From Syngnathus acus (lineage: Eukaryota > Chordata > Actinopteri > Syngnathiformes > Syngnathidae): a stretch of DNA of 64,000 nt. A model generated the notes under the pieces. The model had not been told where the DNA came from, did no database searches, and saw only the letters and a list, made by a program, of their open reading frames with translations. Location of the stretch: the NCBI RefSeq assembly GCF_901709675.1, contig NC_051088.1:3853164-3917163 (forward strand), in the 5' to 3' direction. A program made the position numbers and the translations under genes. Every line of letters begins with the position of its first letter. Positions within the stretch are counted from its first letter, which is position 1. Below are positions 1 to 13,900 of the stretch, in pieces.

Positions 1-102
1 TCGTGACAGCCTGGCTGGCGCACTTCCCGCGCTTGTCTGCAGTGATGTACATTGCTCAGAGGCACGCCCCTCACTGTCAGCGACCGGAGTTGATGACCCC
101 TG
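1..102. mobile_element. Right end of a hAT-like non-autonomous element (cut by window edge)
   Basis: The stretch ends in GTTGATGACCCCTG at 89-102. This closely matches the right terminus GTTGGTGACCCCTG of the complete hAT-like element at 14738-15040. The left end lies outside the window, so its target-site duplication cannot be checked. An AATAAA just after it, near 117, probably has no connection to a gene. Confidence 0.4.
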
Positions 103-1212
103 CTGTAGTTTCAGTCAATAAATGACCTCAAGTGCATGCAGCATTTGTCTACATTTTCATGCGTGTCCAACTTCATTGGATATGCAATGCAAGTCAAAAC
201 AGAATAGATCAAGTGACTCACAAATGACTGGCTAATATACATGCATTAAAAGTATCATGATATAGTTTAATCTTCTTGGAATGCTGAGTTAATGGCACAA
301 AACAAACATGAACAGCGCACACACTTTCTCGCTCTCTCTCCCCCTTGTTCCCACAGTTGCATAGTGATACGTTTAAGAACTCTGAAACAGCTCACACAAA
401 CTCACTGCAAAAGACCTTGACGTTTGCCACAAGTTCACCTCCCCTCACAACCCCTCTCCGGCAACACATGACCCAGTTCATGGCAATATACAATGTTGCA
501 AAAAAAAGTTCAGATTTAAGGATTTAGTTTTTTCGTTTTAGGTGAATGTCACATTTTGATTTTGTACCTCAATTGAATATTTTGAAATTATGAGTGAAGC
601 AAAAGCAAAACTGCATAAATAAGGTTAAATAAAATCATAATCATAAATAAAATGTTTCTCGTTGTGTTTTTAATGATTGATTTTTGAAATTTTCTGTAAT
701 ATGTCTTTATATGTAAAAAGATTGCTTTTTATAGGTGCAATCTTTCCTGACTGTTGTCTTAAGTTTAATAAATGAATCAAATATTTGTTTATTTTTATTT
801 TCTTAAGCACCTTTTCCTAATGGGACTCATGTGATTTCTTTTATAGTAAAATATTTGATGACTGAGAAGAGGGAAGTATTTACTTTTGTATGTATGGATA
901 CATTTAAAGTATTCATAGCCCAACGATGCATAATATATCATTTTGGTTACATTTTAAAATGTGCTTAACATTTAAAGTCAAGAATGTTACTGCCACAGTA
1001 TCGCTTTTTGGCTGGCACCATCATCATTCATCATCATCGGTCATGATACTGTTTATTGTTTATTTATTTGATGTATTTAATTATTATTATTAACCTATTT
1101 TGATGTATTTAATTATTATTATTAACCTATCTATTTAATCTAATCAGATCTATTCTCTTCCTCTCTTTTGTTGTCGTTTATTTATGTATTTAATTGCTGA
1201 ATTTCCCCCAGC

Positions 1213-1257
<45 letters not shown>

Positions 1258-1805
1258 CTCTCTCTCTCGCTCTCTCTCTCTCGCTCTCTCACTCTCGCTC
1301 TCTCTCACATTTATAACCATGTCACGAATAGTGGTACAAGCTGCAAAGTGTAATCAAAATTGAATTACTGTGATCCTCATTGTCTTTATTTTTAATTGGC
1401 ACATACCTCAAAGCAGGGGTCTACTTCTAGTGTAGGACTACTACTAGTTTGACATACATACTTTTGAAGTAACAAATGTTCTCAAATGACCTTTAGTTGT
1501 TATTATTCTATGAGTAATAATGATATTCATTATTTTGAAGACAATGATTATGTTATGAAAGAGACCAATATGCTTTATGCAATAGCTTTTTTTGAATACA
1601 TCTCTGCCAGTGTACAAACATGCCAGTAAACTGCCATGTTTAAAATGATTACGTGTATAACATTACAAGGAAATCACCATGTTGCATCAATGCTGAGCTA
1701 TTTTTGGAACAGGCCCTTAGACGATTCATATGGTTATTTACATAATGATACGATTAGTCGACTAATCACAACTACTTTCGGTAACTAGTCGACTAGCAAA
1801 ATAAT
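103..1805. other. AT-rich intronic or upstream sequence of atf7
   Basis: I see no coding exon here. The missing first coding exon of atf7, which should encode the first half of a C2H2 zinc finger ending in GCGQ, was searched for and not found. The stretch is AT-rich with a short AT-rich duplication near 1070-1130 and the CT microsatellite listed separately. Confidence 0.5.
1216..1306. repeat. (CT)n microsatellite with interruptions
   Basis: Nearly pure CT dinucleotides, broken by occasional CG or CA steps towards the right end. Confidence 0.9.
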
Positions 1806-2613
1806 TAGGGATGCACCGAAAATTCGGCCACCGAAAATTTTCGGCCGAAAATGACCCAAAAGTGCATTTTCGGTTTTTGGCCGAAAGACCTAAATCACCG
1901 AAACAACACGGCCGAAACTTGTGATGACGTGAGCAAACAGCGCAGCCAGCACGCGAGAAAACGGGATAAGAGCCAGCATGTCTGCGGTGTGGACTGATTT
2001 CACTATCTCAGAGAAAGACCCACGGATAGCGATTTGCAAAACATGCAATGCTGAAATTTCAAGAGGGGTGCATCTGCAAAAGGTTTCTCCACGTCGGGTT
2101 TAATTCATTACCTGAAATCCAAACATCCCGATCGCCATTCTGAATATGAGAAGAAGGCGACACAGAAAAGGAAACTGACACCGAGCACGCCCACTCCGTC
2201 TGTGGCAAACGTTTTTGAAAAGGCAAGATGAGTGATTCTGCCAAGAGAACATATTTAATTTTACAGTCTTTCAGCAGGCCAGTCAGTTATAAGCCTGTAA
2301 ATTATTATTTAATGTACACATGAGTGGGGTCAAGTTAAACATTTTATTTTTATTTCATTTTATTTTTGAATTTGAATTTATATTGTGCATTGTTGTAATG
2401 TCAGTGCTAAATAAATATTTTCATACTTTTGTAACTGGTTTATTGCAATGCCTTGATTTTAGTGAGGTTAGTACACATGTAGCCATAAATGCTGTGGTTC
2501 TAATAACTGGCATAATCATTTCTTTCGGTGTTTCGGTTTTCGGTTTTCGGCCTTGGTTTCCTCATTTTTGGTTTTCGGTTTCGGCCAAGAATTTTTATTT
2601 CGGTGCATCCCTA
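1806..2613 (+). mobile_element. hAT element, internally deleted, with BED-finger remnant
   Basis: The element has terminal inverted repeats TAGGGATGCACCGAAA (left) and TTTCGGTGCATCCCTA (right). It is flanked by an identical 8-bp target duplication AAAATAAT at 1798-1805 and 2614-2621, which is diagnostic of the hAT superfamily. A transposase start at 1978 reads as a BED-type zinc finger (MSAVWTDFTISEKDP..., then a CKTC pair). About 85 bases later a one-base frame change near 2070 breaks the reading frame, after which the second half of the finger (SKHPDRH) continues in another frame up to 2231. The rest of the transposase is absent, so this is a dead derivative lying in an atf7 intron or upstream region. 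Confidence 0.85.
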
Positions 2614-2749
2614 AAAATAATGGATTGTGTCATCATTACACCATAGACACAGGTGTGAGCAACATTTCCAAGAGACAATGTGATAGCCATGAGCCTACAA
2701 TATGTTCACTCCATCCTATTTCCCTCAACTCTATACTTTTCTTTACCAG

Positions 2750-5700
2750 AGATTTACCAATGAGGACCACTTGGCTGTACACAAACACAAGCATGAGATG
2801 ACGCTAAAGTTTGCACCCAGGACAGACTCGGTCATTATTGCAGGTACCGGTTATGCTATTCCTCAACATGGTAAAATGGTGCACTTTTTAGGGCACTTTG
2901 TTTGATAAAAGGTTTTGCTTTTGGTATTCTCATTTCCCAGACCAGACGCCCACTCCTACTCGCTTCCTAAAGAACTGCGAGGAAGTAGGTCTGTTCAATG
3001 ATCTGGCCAACTCCTTCGAACAAGACGACGATGACAGCAAGCGAGCGAAGAACTCTGTAAGATGGATTTTGTTTCGTATGTCTATTTGTTGATACACTCA
3101 TATCAAAACATACAGAAAATTGCTATGCATGTTTTTCATGGGACAGAGACCAAATGTTTTTGTTTTTTTGCGCTACACATACCGTAATGTCCGGACTATA
3201 AGCCGCACCGGACTATAAACCGCACCAGCTAAAATCCGTGGATATTTTAGTTTTTTTCTTATATAAGCCGCACCGGACTATAAGCCGCACGTGCACACGA
3301 GTTTTTTACAAAGAAAGACAGTACACAGAAAGCCTTTTTAAAGTTTTAATAACATACTTTAACATGTCTTTCTAAACATTGCCTGTGACGCAGCAGTAGT
3401 ACCGCAGCAACACGGAAGTGTGCACGCGAGTTATTTACAAAGAAAGACGGTACACAGAAAGCCTTTTTAAAGTTTTAATAACATACCTTAACATTTCTTT
3501 CCAAACACTGCCTGTGACGCGGCAGTAATACCGCAGCAACACGGAAGTAACACAGCGCTAATAGGGCTGGATTAAAAAAAGCATAGCGGTAAAAGTCACT
3601 GAGACGCAGCAGTAACACAGCAGCAACACGGTAGCGCAGCACTAACAGGGCTGGTTGGAAAAAAAATGCTAGTAAAAGAGAGCCGTCGTCTTCATCTTCC
3701 TCCTGTGCACTGAAACCATCGAAGTCTTCCTCCTCAGTGTCCGATTGGAATAGCGTTAGATATCCTTCGCCACACAGTCTCAGTCTCTCTTTTGTCGTCG
3801 CTTTTATGCATTCCAAATCGATTGCTTTTAACTTAAAAGCTGCATCAAATGCATTTCAATCATAATCAGCTCAGTGGCCTAGTGGTAGAGTGTCCGCCCT
3901 GAGACTGGAAGGTTGTGGGTTCAAACCCCGGCCGGGTCATACCAAAGACTATAAAAATGGGACCCATTGCCTCCCTGCTTGGCACTCAGCATTAAGGGTT
4001 GGAATTGGGGGGTTAGATCACCAACTGATTCCCGAGCGCGGCACCGCTGCTGCTCACTGCTCCCCTCTCCCCCAGGGGATGGATTAAAATCACACGGGGA
4101 TGGGTTAAATGCAGAGGACAAATTTCACCACACCCAGGTGTGTGTGTGACGATCATTGGGACTTTAATCTTTAATCTTAATCTTTAATTTCTTCGTGTGT
4201 TTTCCATGATGAGGGTGTGTGCGTGATGCGCGAAATGTTCAAAACACAATCAAACTAGCACGTCTTCTTCGGCGCATTATCTCTTCTTCGTCTGTCTCGC
4301 TCTTGCTTCCTGCTAGAGCGCCCCCTGGAGGCCGTAAAAATCCATAAATACGCCGCGCCGCCATTTAAGCCTCAGGGTTCAAAGTAACCTTCTGAATAAA
4401 ATGCATTAAAAGTTCACATTCATTACAATTTGTTTTTGGTGAGCAAAATGTCAGAAGAATTGAATTTAAATGCTGATTGATTGGGTTTCAATACAATGCA
4501 GATGGTCCAAACAGCACCACTGCTTTGTGTAATCTCTGAGTCACATGGCAGAGTAAGAGAAAGGGTTTAGAGCAGGGGTGCCCAATACGTCGATCGCGAT
4601 CGACCGGTCGATCGCCAAGCCACTATTGGTCGATCGCGTGATATTAAATTTTAATTTTTTTTTTTCTCTCACTTGATGCGTGTACAAACAACGGCGCTAA
4701 CAACAAAACACAAACACGCTAGCTCGCGAGTTCCCTCCAATTGTCAGAACCCTGTTTTTTCTCTTAAACTTAAGAAAGGGTATAAAAATGAGTGGGGCAG
4801 CTGGCCATAGTAAGAAGTATCACTTTCATAGGGAATGGGAGTAGGACTTTTTTTCACGCTGACATATATATATATAAAAAAAATTTTTTTTTTTTTTAGT
4901 GGGTAGATCTTGGTGACTTGGTCATTTCAAAAGTAGCTCGCGACTTGAAAAAGTTTGGGCACCCCTGGTTTAGAGCCCTTTGACGCAGGTCACCTAGCGT
5001 GCATTCCTACTAAAGCGCATAATAGTCACAAGCAACACAGCCAGAATAAGCAGCAGCCATAGTAGTGTTTCAAAATAGTATTTTTGTTGTTTTTTTCTTC
5101 AAGCTACCGCACAACAGCGGTCCACAGCCTTTTTACGAGTGTATAAAAGTGATCAAGTCATCACAAAAATCACGCAAAAAATCTTATATAAGCCGCACCG
5201 GACTATAAGCCGCAGGGTTCAAACTTTTGGAAAAAAGTCGCGGCTTATAGTCCGGAAATTACGGTATACTTGTCTGTACCATATGAACAACTCCACTTTT
5301 GTTTTATCTTTCCACATGATAGTTTTCTGGCACAGTAGCATTCTGAAACATCCAGGGGCTTTTTGCAGACTTCAAAACTAAATCAGTGTTATTTATTTTT
5401 GAGCAGCTGTGACTTAATACATAGTTTTTGAGATTTCAGGAAATCTGAGAGTTTTCTTTACCTTATTGAATACGTTATGCTGTGCTCTCTGGAATCATTA
5501 CAGAATGGCTACTCTGCTTCTTTCCAGTTCTATTCTATTCCAAGAGGTCCTTTTGTGCTCAGGCCCTAAAGACAAATGCCAATCCAAGCCATCTTGCAAA
5601 CATGAGCTAAACATATTACAACATAATTTTACACAAGTTCGACACAGTTCATTACTTTTTTCATCTACAAAAAAAAAATACCATGAATTACACGAGGTGA

Positions 5701-7830
5701 AGGAGGATTTTAGTAGAATTTTGCCAAACTGTTTTTACAAAGGGCTCACTGGTTAGCACGTCTGCCTCACAGTGCAGAGGATGTGGTTCCGGCTCCTGTG
5801 TGGAGTTTGCATGTTCTCCCTGTGCTTGGGTGGGTTTCTTTCAGGTACTCTGGTTTCCTCCCACATCCCAAAAACGTGCATGGTGGGCCGATTGATCACT
5901 CCAAATTGCCCCTGGGTCTGACTGAGTGCAGTTGGTTTTTCATCTATATGTACCCTGCAATTGGCTGGCAACCAGTTCAGGGTGTCCCACGCCTACTGCA
6001 AGCTGGGATAGGCTCCAGCACGCTCGCGATCCTCGTGAGGAAGAAGCGGTTCAGAAAATGGATATAGAAAATGTGCTAACTTTTAATCTTACACATCTCA
6101 ATTTGGCTATTCCTGCTGTAGAATTTTGCCTGAAAACACAAATAATGTTTGTCTGTCACTGTCTTTGTTGGAAATGTTGATTTTAGTTCTACAAATTCCA
6201 GTTTGACAAACCAACGGTGGTGGGTGTACTTACATGTGTACGAGGTATTTACTGTATGTATCTCTTCGTTTCTGCCTTCTTAGCTCCCGGCTCCCTCTTC
6301 CGCGGCTTTGGACATGAGCCTGCAGACACCATCAGATGTGAAGGTGAAGGAGGAGGAACCAGTGGAGGTTGACTCCTCGCCACCAGACAGTCCAGACTCC
6401 ATCTCTGCAACAACAGAGAGCAGAGCGCCCTTGGTCAAGGTGAAGGTAGGACACATTATTTTATTGCAAACGAGGAGTGAATGTAAATAATGACATTAAC
6501 CGTGATATTGTCACAGGACATGCCACCCAGGAGCTCAGCTCCAACACCTACCATTGTGCGTCCAGGTTCCCTGCCGTTGCACCTGGGCTTTGATGCCCTT
6601 CAGCCCACCATGCCATCACCCACCTCCGTTATCACACAGGCACCACCTTCTAATCGCACTTTGGGGTGAGTGTCTCTGCACCTCTCCACTTCCACCACTG
6701 TTTGCACTTCATGAAAAAAAAAACAGTAGGAAACATTGCGAAGCAGGAGCACATACATAGCAGGATTAGTTTTAGCTTTAGTGGATGGTAGTTGCCAGGA
6801 TTTACTAGCATTGGTGCTTATTTATTTCCTCACTCACCAACTTCGCTAGTAGTGGCAATTCTAGGATTTATTACTGTTATTTTTATTACAAATTTATTAA
6901 TAATTAATACATTTATTATTATTTTTTTAAAATAACAAATATAGCCTATAGCAATATCTTGAAATTTTCTTAGTCGTATTCACATTATATAACAATACAG
7001 CGTTTGCATTTTTAAATAAATCTATACATAACAAAACAAATATGATCAGAAAAAAAGTTTCTGGTGCATGAGCTGACCGTTTCAAAAGGTACACGATACT
7101 CAAAACTATTCACAATAAATGTATGTATGGAACATTGAGTTGTTTGTGAATCCACAGCTAAAAAGAATAGAAAATTGTGCCTCACCAAATGCAGAAGGAT
7201 TTTATATTTGTCCAAAGGATCTGGAGAGGTTTGCATTCTGCACAATGTGCAGGCATCCTTGTTATTTTCGTTTTAGTGCTGTCTGCAAGCAAGGAATATG
7301 ATGACTTTCTGCCCCCGCAATTCTACATAGTGTCACTGTAGGCACGTAGCTCAAAGCGACGTGACGTATCAACCTATTGTTCATATCTCAAGTATCGTCA
7401 ACTAATTGTCATGTCATAATTTGTTCTCAACCTCAATAGATTTGAAATGAACAAGATGTGCATAAACTGCCGACTTAAAGATTTAATTTCAATTTATTGA
7501 CATCCAAATCAAGTGAAGGGCGTATGTTCGTATTCATGAGTTCTGAAGCATCTAGCTGAATATGAGCAGATAATATTGCCCGTACCTCTTGAAAAGAGAT
7601 TATTCTGCTGGCTTTATAATAACCATCAATATTCCATTGGTAGCCATACATGCCCACGCCATGGCACCACCACCACCACCACCATGATAAGGTGGCCATT
7701 TGACATAGACGCAATCTCATTAAAATAAAACAAATAGGATCTGCTTAAACTACAACTACTTTACAACTCTACAACTTTACAAAACTAAATACAAGGTCCT
7801 ACATTAAGCTGTCCATGTAGCGGTGGGCCT

Positions 7831-7906
<76 letters not shown>

Positions 7907-10900
7907 GTGTACCCTTTTTTTTCCCTGCACATTTTGATTTTTATCACCTATGCAAACACCTCTGATTTCTGTTTAGTTCACCAACAAGCCACTACCCCAT
8001 GATGATGCTCCCCTCGGGTCAGGCGGTGCCTGTCCTCCCAGGGCCTGTTCAGATACCATCTGTCATCAATGTAAGGCCTGCAAAAAAAACTTTTTGGGTG
8101 ACAATAATTTGAATTATTTCTGAATGTGGTGTATTTTATGTGCTTTCAAGCTGGCTCGACCCATGTGTATGATACCAAACATTCCCGGGATCCCTGGTCC
8201 TTCTCTTGGAAGCAGCAGCAGCGGTTCAAATTCCCCCTCTGGCTACAGCATCCACTCCGAGGCCAAGATGGTTAGCGCTTGATAAGCTCTCTATTTTTAA
8301 CCTTTTTATCTCTCTGCCGTTTTTGTCTCCATTATCACCCTGCAGCCACCCATTGGTCTTCATTTGGCTCAGTTTCGTAGTCCTATGACTTTATATTATT
8401 GTACTTAACCCTTGAGACCCAAGTTTACAAATATTGATGCGTAGTAGAGAAGAAATAGTATGGACATTTAGCATATTTGTAAAGACAAAAAATTAGCTCA
8501 ATTAACAGTCTTAGGTATTCTCTTGAGCATAGACAGTACTGGTAAAAAGTCAACAAGTTAAACAAGTTAACGAATCTCAAACATACACCATCGCAACGGA
8601 TTTTATTTTGACTAAAACATTTACAATCATATGTACGTCTTACTCATTAGAAATCGTAAAAAGTAACTCCCGACAAATTTTCTTACATTACACGTAAATC
8701 ATTACATCCATCTGTTCTTATTGGGCACAAGAAGGTAAACAGATATTAGAATAGCAAGTGATTTGTGGACAAAGCAACACAGCTCAGTGGCCTAGTGGTA
8801 GAGTGTCCGCCCTGAGACTGGAAGGTTGTGGGTTCTAACCCGGGCCGGGTCATACCAAAGACTATAAAAATGGGACCCATTGCCTCCCTGCTTGGCACTC
8901 AGCATTAAGGGTTGGAATTGGGGGGTTAGTCCACCAAATGATTCCCCAGCGCGGCAACGCTGCTGCTCACTGCTCCCTGCTCCCCCAGGGAAAGGATCAA
9001 AATCACACGGGGATGGGTTAAATGCAGAGGACAAATTTCACCACACCCAGATGTGTGTGTGACGATCATTGGGACTTGACTTTTAACTTTAAAAAATAAA
9101 TGCAAAATGGAGTCAAACAGCTGGTAGCAGTGGTAGCTTAATGGCTACAACAACACATCAGCAATTAGCCGAGTGCACTTCAACATCCTTAATTGTGTGA
9201 GAGGGAAAAGATGCTAAACTGAAGACATATCCAACATGCCATTTGTAGTTTCATCAACAAAGAATACAACAAGGTGTCAGCGACAGAGGCGTTGTTAGCT
9301 AAATGCGGTGATAACTACAAAAGGCTAAAAGCCGAAAATAGAATAAAAGCTGAAAATGGTGCGCAACAAAACTAAATCTTAAATAAATCATGTGTACACA
9401 CACCTGTAGGAAATCCAAGTCAAATCTCTAGATATTATTCTCATCATTCGGCCTCCACAGAAATATAAATGAACTATGCCAGGGGTGGCCAACCAGTCAG
9501 AGACTAAGAGCCACATTTTTTACTGTGTCATCGCAAAGAGCCACATCATACACATGAACACCCCCCCCCCCACACACACACACGCACACAAACACGCACG
9601 CACACACACACACCCCTCTGCTCAGCCAAATTTATTGTGTGACATTATTATGTCACGCACCAACATGATAATGACAAATTGACTCCTACAGTACTAAAAC
9701 CACAGACCAAAGACCACATTTTCAACAATGAACATTGTGTGCATTGTCTCACACAGACAAACTCTCAGTTCAACAAATTCCACAAACAAAACCATAATAA
9801 GTTTTTTCACTTACTATGTGTGGCGGGACAGACCATTCGTTTGAGTTCGTCGTTTTCAGGAGACAAGATTTCAATAACGTCACTGAGGCATATTTTAACG
9901 AACTCCACTTCATTGTATGGCTTTTTAGCCCGTGCAATGTTCCAAGCCAGTTGAAACAATGCAAGTGTGACAGCCTCTGAGTGCTTCGTAATTTTTTTGA
10001 AAAACTGTACCTATTTTTCTGCCTGACTTTTCAAAGTCTCCAAACTTGTGCTTGCAAAATTCAGTCCCTTTTGCAAAGTCTTTATCGATATTGGCATGAA
10101 GTGAGCTGAAGTGGCGCTGACCATTTGAAGCTTTTAAATGCGCCAATGACGTCCGACATATCAGGCAGAATGGCTTGCCATAGCGTTCAACAAAAAACAA
10201 CTTTAACTCTGTTAAAAACGTCCTGTGTTCATCGTCATATATTCGTTTAGCTGTGCATTTTTTCCTTGCCATTTTGGCAAGCGTCTTGTCAGCTTTTCTG
10301 GACCTAATGGGCCCCCGTAGTCACAGTCGCCATTCATTAAAAAGCCAGCAAAACCAATCGCTCTGTTTGTCCCTCCTCCTTTGCGGGATTTCACCTCACG
10401 CGCATGCGCGTTTGACCAAAATACCATATTGAACTCAAGCGAAGCAAATACGCACGAAAAATAAACACAAATGTTGATATGAACGTAAAAGAGCCGCATG
10501 AAACTAGCCAAAGAGCCGCATGCGGCTCGCGAGCCGCGGGTTGGCCACCGCTGAACTATGCTGATAAATGTTGTGTTAAGTGGAGAACATGATGACCATC
10601 GAAATTTAAAAAAGGTAATGCCATTTCTCAAACACTGAAACCAAGGCGGAGGTGAGGAAGGCATATTTTTCAGTGGCCTCTGCAGCATCACAGCAAACAA
10701 CAGAAAATGCAGCAAGTGGCGGAAGGTCGCTGTTGAAGGGAATGCGTGGGTTTGCACAGGGAGGACAAAGTGCTCCGATTTGAAAACAGACGCAAACAAG
10801 AATTGTAGCCCATCGACTGAGTGTTCCTGCCACTCGGGCAACACATTCTTTCTCCCATCTACAGAACATTGTCTTGGAGCAGTGCCAGAGGGGCTTATTT

Positions 10901-13900
10901 ATCAACCGTGCATACGAACATCATCATGCAAAGGGTTAGGAACATAAATTTAAGCACAACTTGAACATGTGAACAAAACGTCGGTCGGTGCATGCGTATG
11001 TTGATTTCTGCTGATCTGCAGTTGTGTGTGCAGTTGTTTGTCAGTTGATGCCCCCCAAATGCCCCTCAGACACACTCGGCTTTTGAGCACAGGCAGTACT
11101 TGTATTTGTTAACTAAAAAACTAAACTCAAAATTATGACAAAGTCAATTTATTTTCTTGTGTTTTATTTGCATGCTCTTAACCTCTGATCCATCAGAAAT
11201 AAATGCAGCCATTATCTCACGCTCATTTTTTTTGTAGTCTCACCTGCATTAAGTGTTCCAAACAGGGATTTTTGATTACCGTAATTTTCGGACTATAAAT
11301 CGCGGTTTTCTTCATAGTTTGGGTGGGGGGGCGACTTATAATGAGGGACTTATATGTGTTTTTTTTCAAAAACTTTCCCAAAAAAAAAAAAGAAGTGAAA
11401 CCGCGATAAACGAACCGCGATGTAGCAAGGGATTACTGTAATTTGAATTTCAAGTGATGTCAGCAGCGCGACGCGGCGTGGCGTGGCGGTTGTTTACATA
11501 AAGGACAAAAATTGATCACGGAATGACGAAGATGACGAAGGGCCCCACGTACTCCCGGCATCATTAGCGGCTTTGTTTCTAAGTGACACGGCGGACAAAG
11601 AGTTTGAAGGATTTAAGGATTTGGAGTGACACAGAAAGTTTGAAAAACTATTATTACTCTCTTCCACCTCCGTGGCTGGAAGTCCACACCGCCGCACGCC
11701 TGGAAGTTTGTTTTGTTAAATAAAGAGCCGTTTACCAAACCCACGTCTTTCCTTGTACTTTGTTAACGCTACAATATAGTTATATAGTAGATCTGTGGAG
11801 TAACGACGAGGCTGACGTCAGGGCTCACGCGCGGCGTTGTTGACAAAGGACGAGGAATTTGATCGATGGATTTTATGATTTAGAGTGCACAGATGGTTTG
11901 ATAATATTATTGCTTATATAATAGTTATTTGATTTCTAATTTATATATCGTTATATGGAGCTGTGGATTATTTTGAAGTTCAAGCGCCGTCAGCGGCGCG
12001 CACCCATTGTTGACAAAGGACGATCGATGGATTTAATGAATTGGAGTGACACAGATGGTTTTATAAACGTGTTATTTATGTAATCGTTTTTTTTAAATAA
12101 CTCTGAATGTTACGTCAGGGCCGTTCTCAGCTCTTCGTTTGTGTTTGTCACGTTAGCATACCTATCGCTTAGCCTGTTGTTGCTCGTTCATGACTGTTCT
12201 TGGTGTTGGATTTTGTTGAATAAATTGCCCCCCAAAATGCGACTTATACTCCGGAGCGATTTATATGTTGTTTTTTTTCACTTTTTTGGGCATTTTATGG
12301 CTGATGCGACTTGTACTCCGGAGCGACTTATAGTCCGAAAATTACGGTAGTTTCGTTCTTTAATTGGATAGCCAATTCTGACCCTTCAGACATCGGCCAA
12401 AGCGATCATCTAAATGGCCGATATTTGCCAATTATTTGGCAGTTATGTTGGCTAACTATTTACAGCTGTTGTACCCAAGTAACTGGTGTCGTTATTTAAC
12501 TGTAATTCTGGATGCTTGATATGTCATCCTTCTCCAGCACACAAGAATTTCGAAATGCTTCTATTCATAGATGATAAATGAGGCCCTTGGTGATTTTTAA
12601 TCCCACTCTGGAGTCGATTTAGCCCACATTCATCTCTCAGTTACGCCATTTGCCATCAAAGTCTGCCTACTGACTGATGCATTTTCCCGTAGCGTCTGAA
12701 GGCAGCGCTGTCCCAGCAGAGCCCATCAGGACACAGTATAGGCATGATGGCCATGGGCAACAGTCCTATGGCACCTCAGAGAGCAGAACAGAGCCAGCTG
12801 CTTGTCCAGCAGCCAGATGCTCAATCACCTGCACAGCCTCAGGTACACGGTGTCATCTGTCAGACATTCTTCAAGTGGATATTTTCAAAATAATAACACT
12901 ATAGTATACTATATTCCCAAAGGTCTTTATTCACCACCACAGAATTTCATTTTGAAAATCAAATATTTTTACTGACATAATATTGGCATTGTTAGCATTC
13001 AAATGATAATTGTTTGCAAGAAAAAAAGTATTCTGTAACTTTTAATGCTCAAATGTCTTAAATTTAATGCGTTTCAAGATTTGCAATATGTTTTCTGAGA
13101 CTGCATCTTACATTTTTAATTACCGTAATTTCTGGACTATAAGCCGCACCTGATTATAAACCGCACCAGCTAAAATTAGGGGAAAATCTTGTTTTTTCAG
13201 ATATAAACCGCACCGTACCATAAGCCGCAGGTGTTTTAATGTTTAATTACCATTCGTTAAGAGCCAAATTGACTGGCTTTCATTTAAAAGCGACATTGTA
13301 CTGTCCTCACTAAGATGCGTGTTGGCTTTGTCCAAGCTCGACAGTGAGCTAACGCTGAACTGATGACGCAAGACGTCCTTCGGTCGTTTTGTAGCTATAT
13401 TAGGAAATCTTACCACCAATAACAGAATAAAACTAGAAAAGATAAGTGTCAGACATATAGTTCCGTTTACATGAAAACAAGAAAATATAACATGGATCAT
13501 ACAAAGCGTTGCCTTTGTCGCAGTTTCTCCCAAGTTTTTCTCGGCGGGCATGTACAGTCGTATGCAGAAGTTTGGGCACCCCTGATCATTTTCATGATAT
13601 TTCTTTATAAATCATTGGTTGTTCGGATAATCAATTTCAGTTAAATATATCATATAGCAGACAAACACAGTGATATTTGAGAACTGAATTGAAGTTTATA
13701 GGATTTACAGAAAGTGTGCAATCCTTACTTGAACAAAAGTAGGCAGGTGCATAAATTTGGGCATGTTTTGTCAAGAAGAATGGTCAAAAATACCTTCAAC
13801 CAAAATCCAGACTCTCATTGGAAGCTATAGGGAGCGTTTAGAGGCTGTTATTTCTGCAAAAGGAGGATCTACTAAATATTGATGTAATTTTTCTGTTGGG

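Larger units (their letters stand above)
3180..5266. mobile_element. TIR DNA element of the TACCGTAAT family, copy 1
   Basis: The left end begins TACCGTAATGTCCGGACTAT and the right end is the inverted counterpart, finishing TAGTCCGGAAATTACGGTA. Subterminal repeats ('ataagccgcaccggactata') occur at both ends. No transposase is recognisable, so it is non-autonomous. Two other elements sit inside it, a SINE at 3867 and a hAT at 4573, so it is older than both. It lies in an atf7 intron. The target duplication is too short to define. Three more copies or fragments occur in the window. Confidence 0.8.
9480..10553 (-). mobile_element. hAT element with transposase remnant
   Basis: The ends are CAGGGGTGGCCAACC and GGTTGGCCACCGCTG. 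An exact 8-bp target duplication AACTATGC is present at 9472-9479 and 10554-10561. A minus-strand transposase N-terminus is visible inside (listed separately). The interior also contains the CA-rich tract at 9560-9614. Most of the transposase, including the RNase H-like catalytic core, is missing. Confidence 0.85.

Noticed and set aside
1-121. 3' end of an upstream gene (open frame ending at TGA overlapping AATAAA)
   Set aside because: The terminal sequence matches the right end of the hAT-like family at 14738-15040, so it is better explained as a mobile element end.
10212-10905. Two overlapping minus-strand open frames of 210 and 99 codons
   Set aside because: No domain, no splice context, and one runs across the boundary of a hAT element with a precise target duplication, so it cannot be an old gene.
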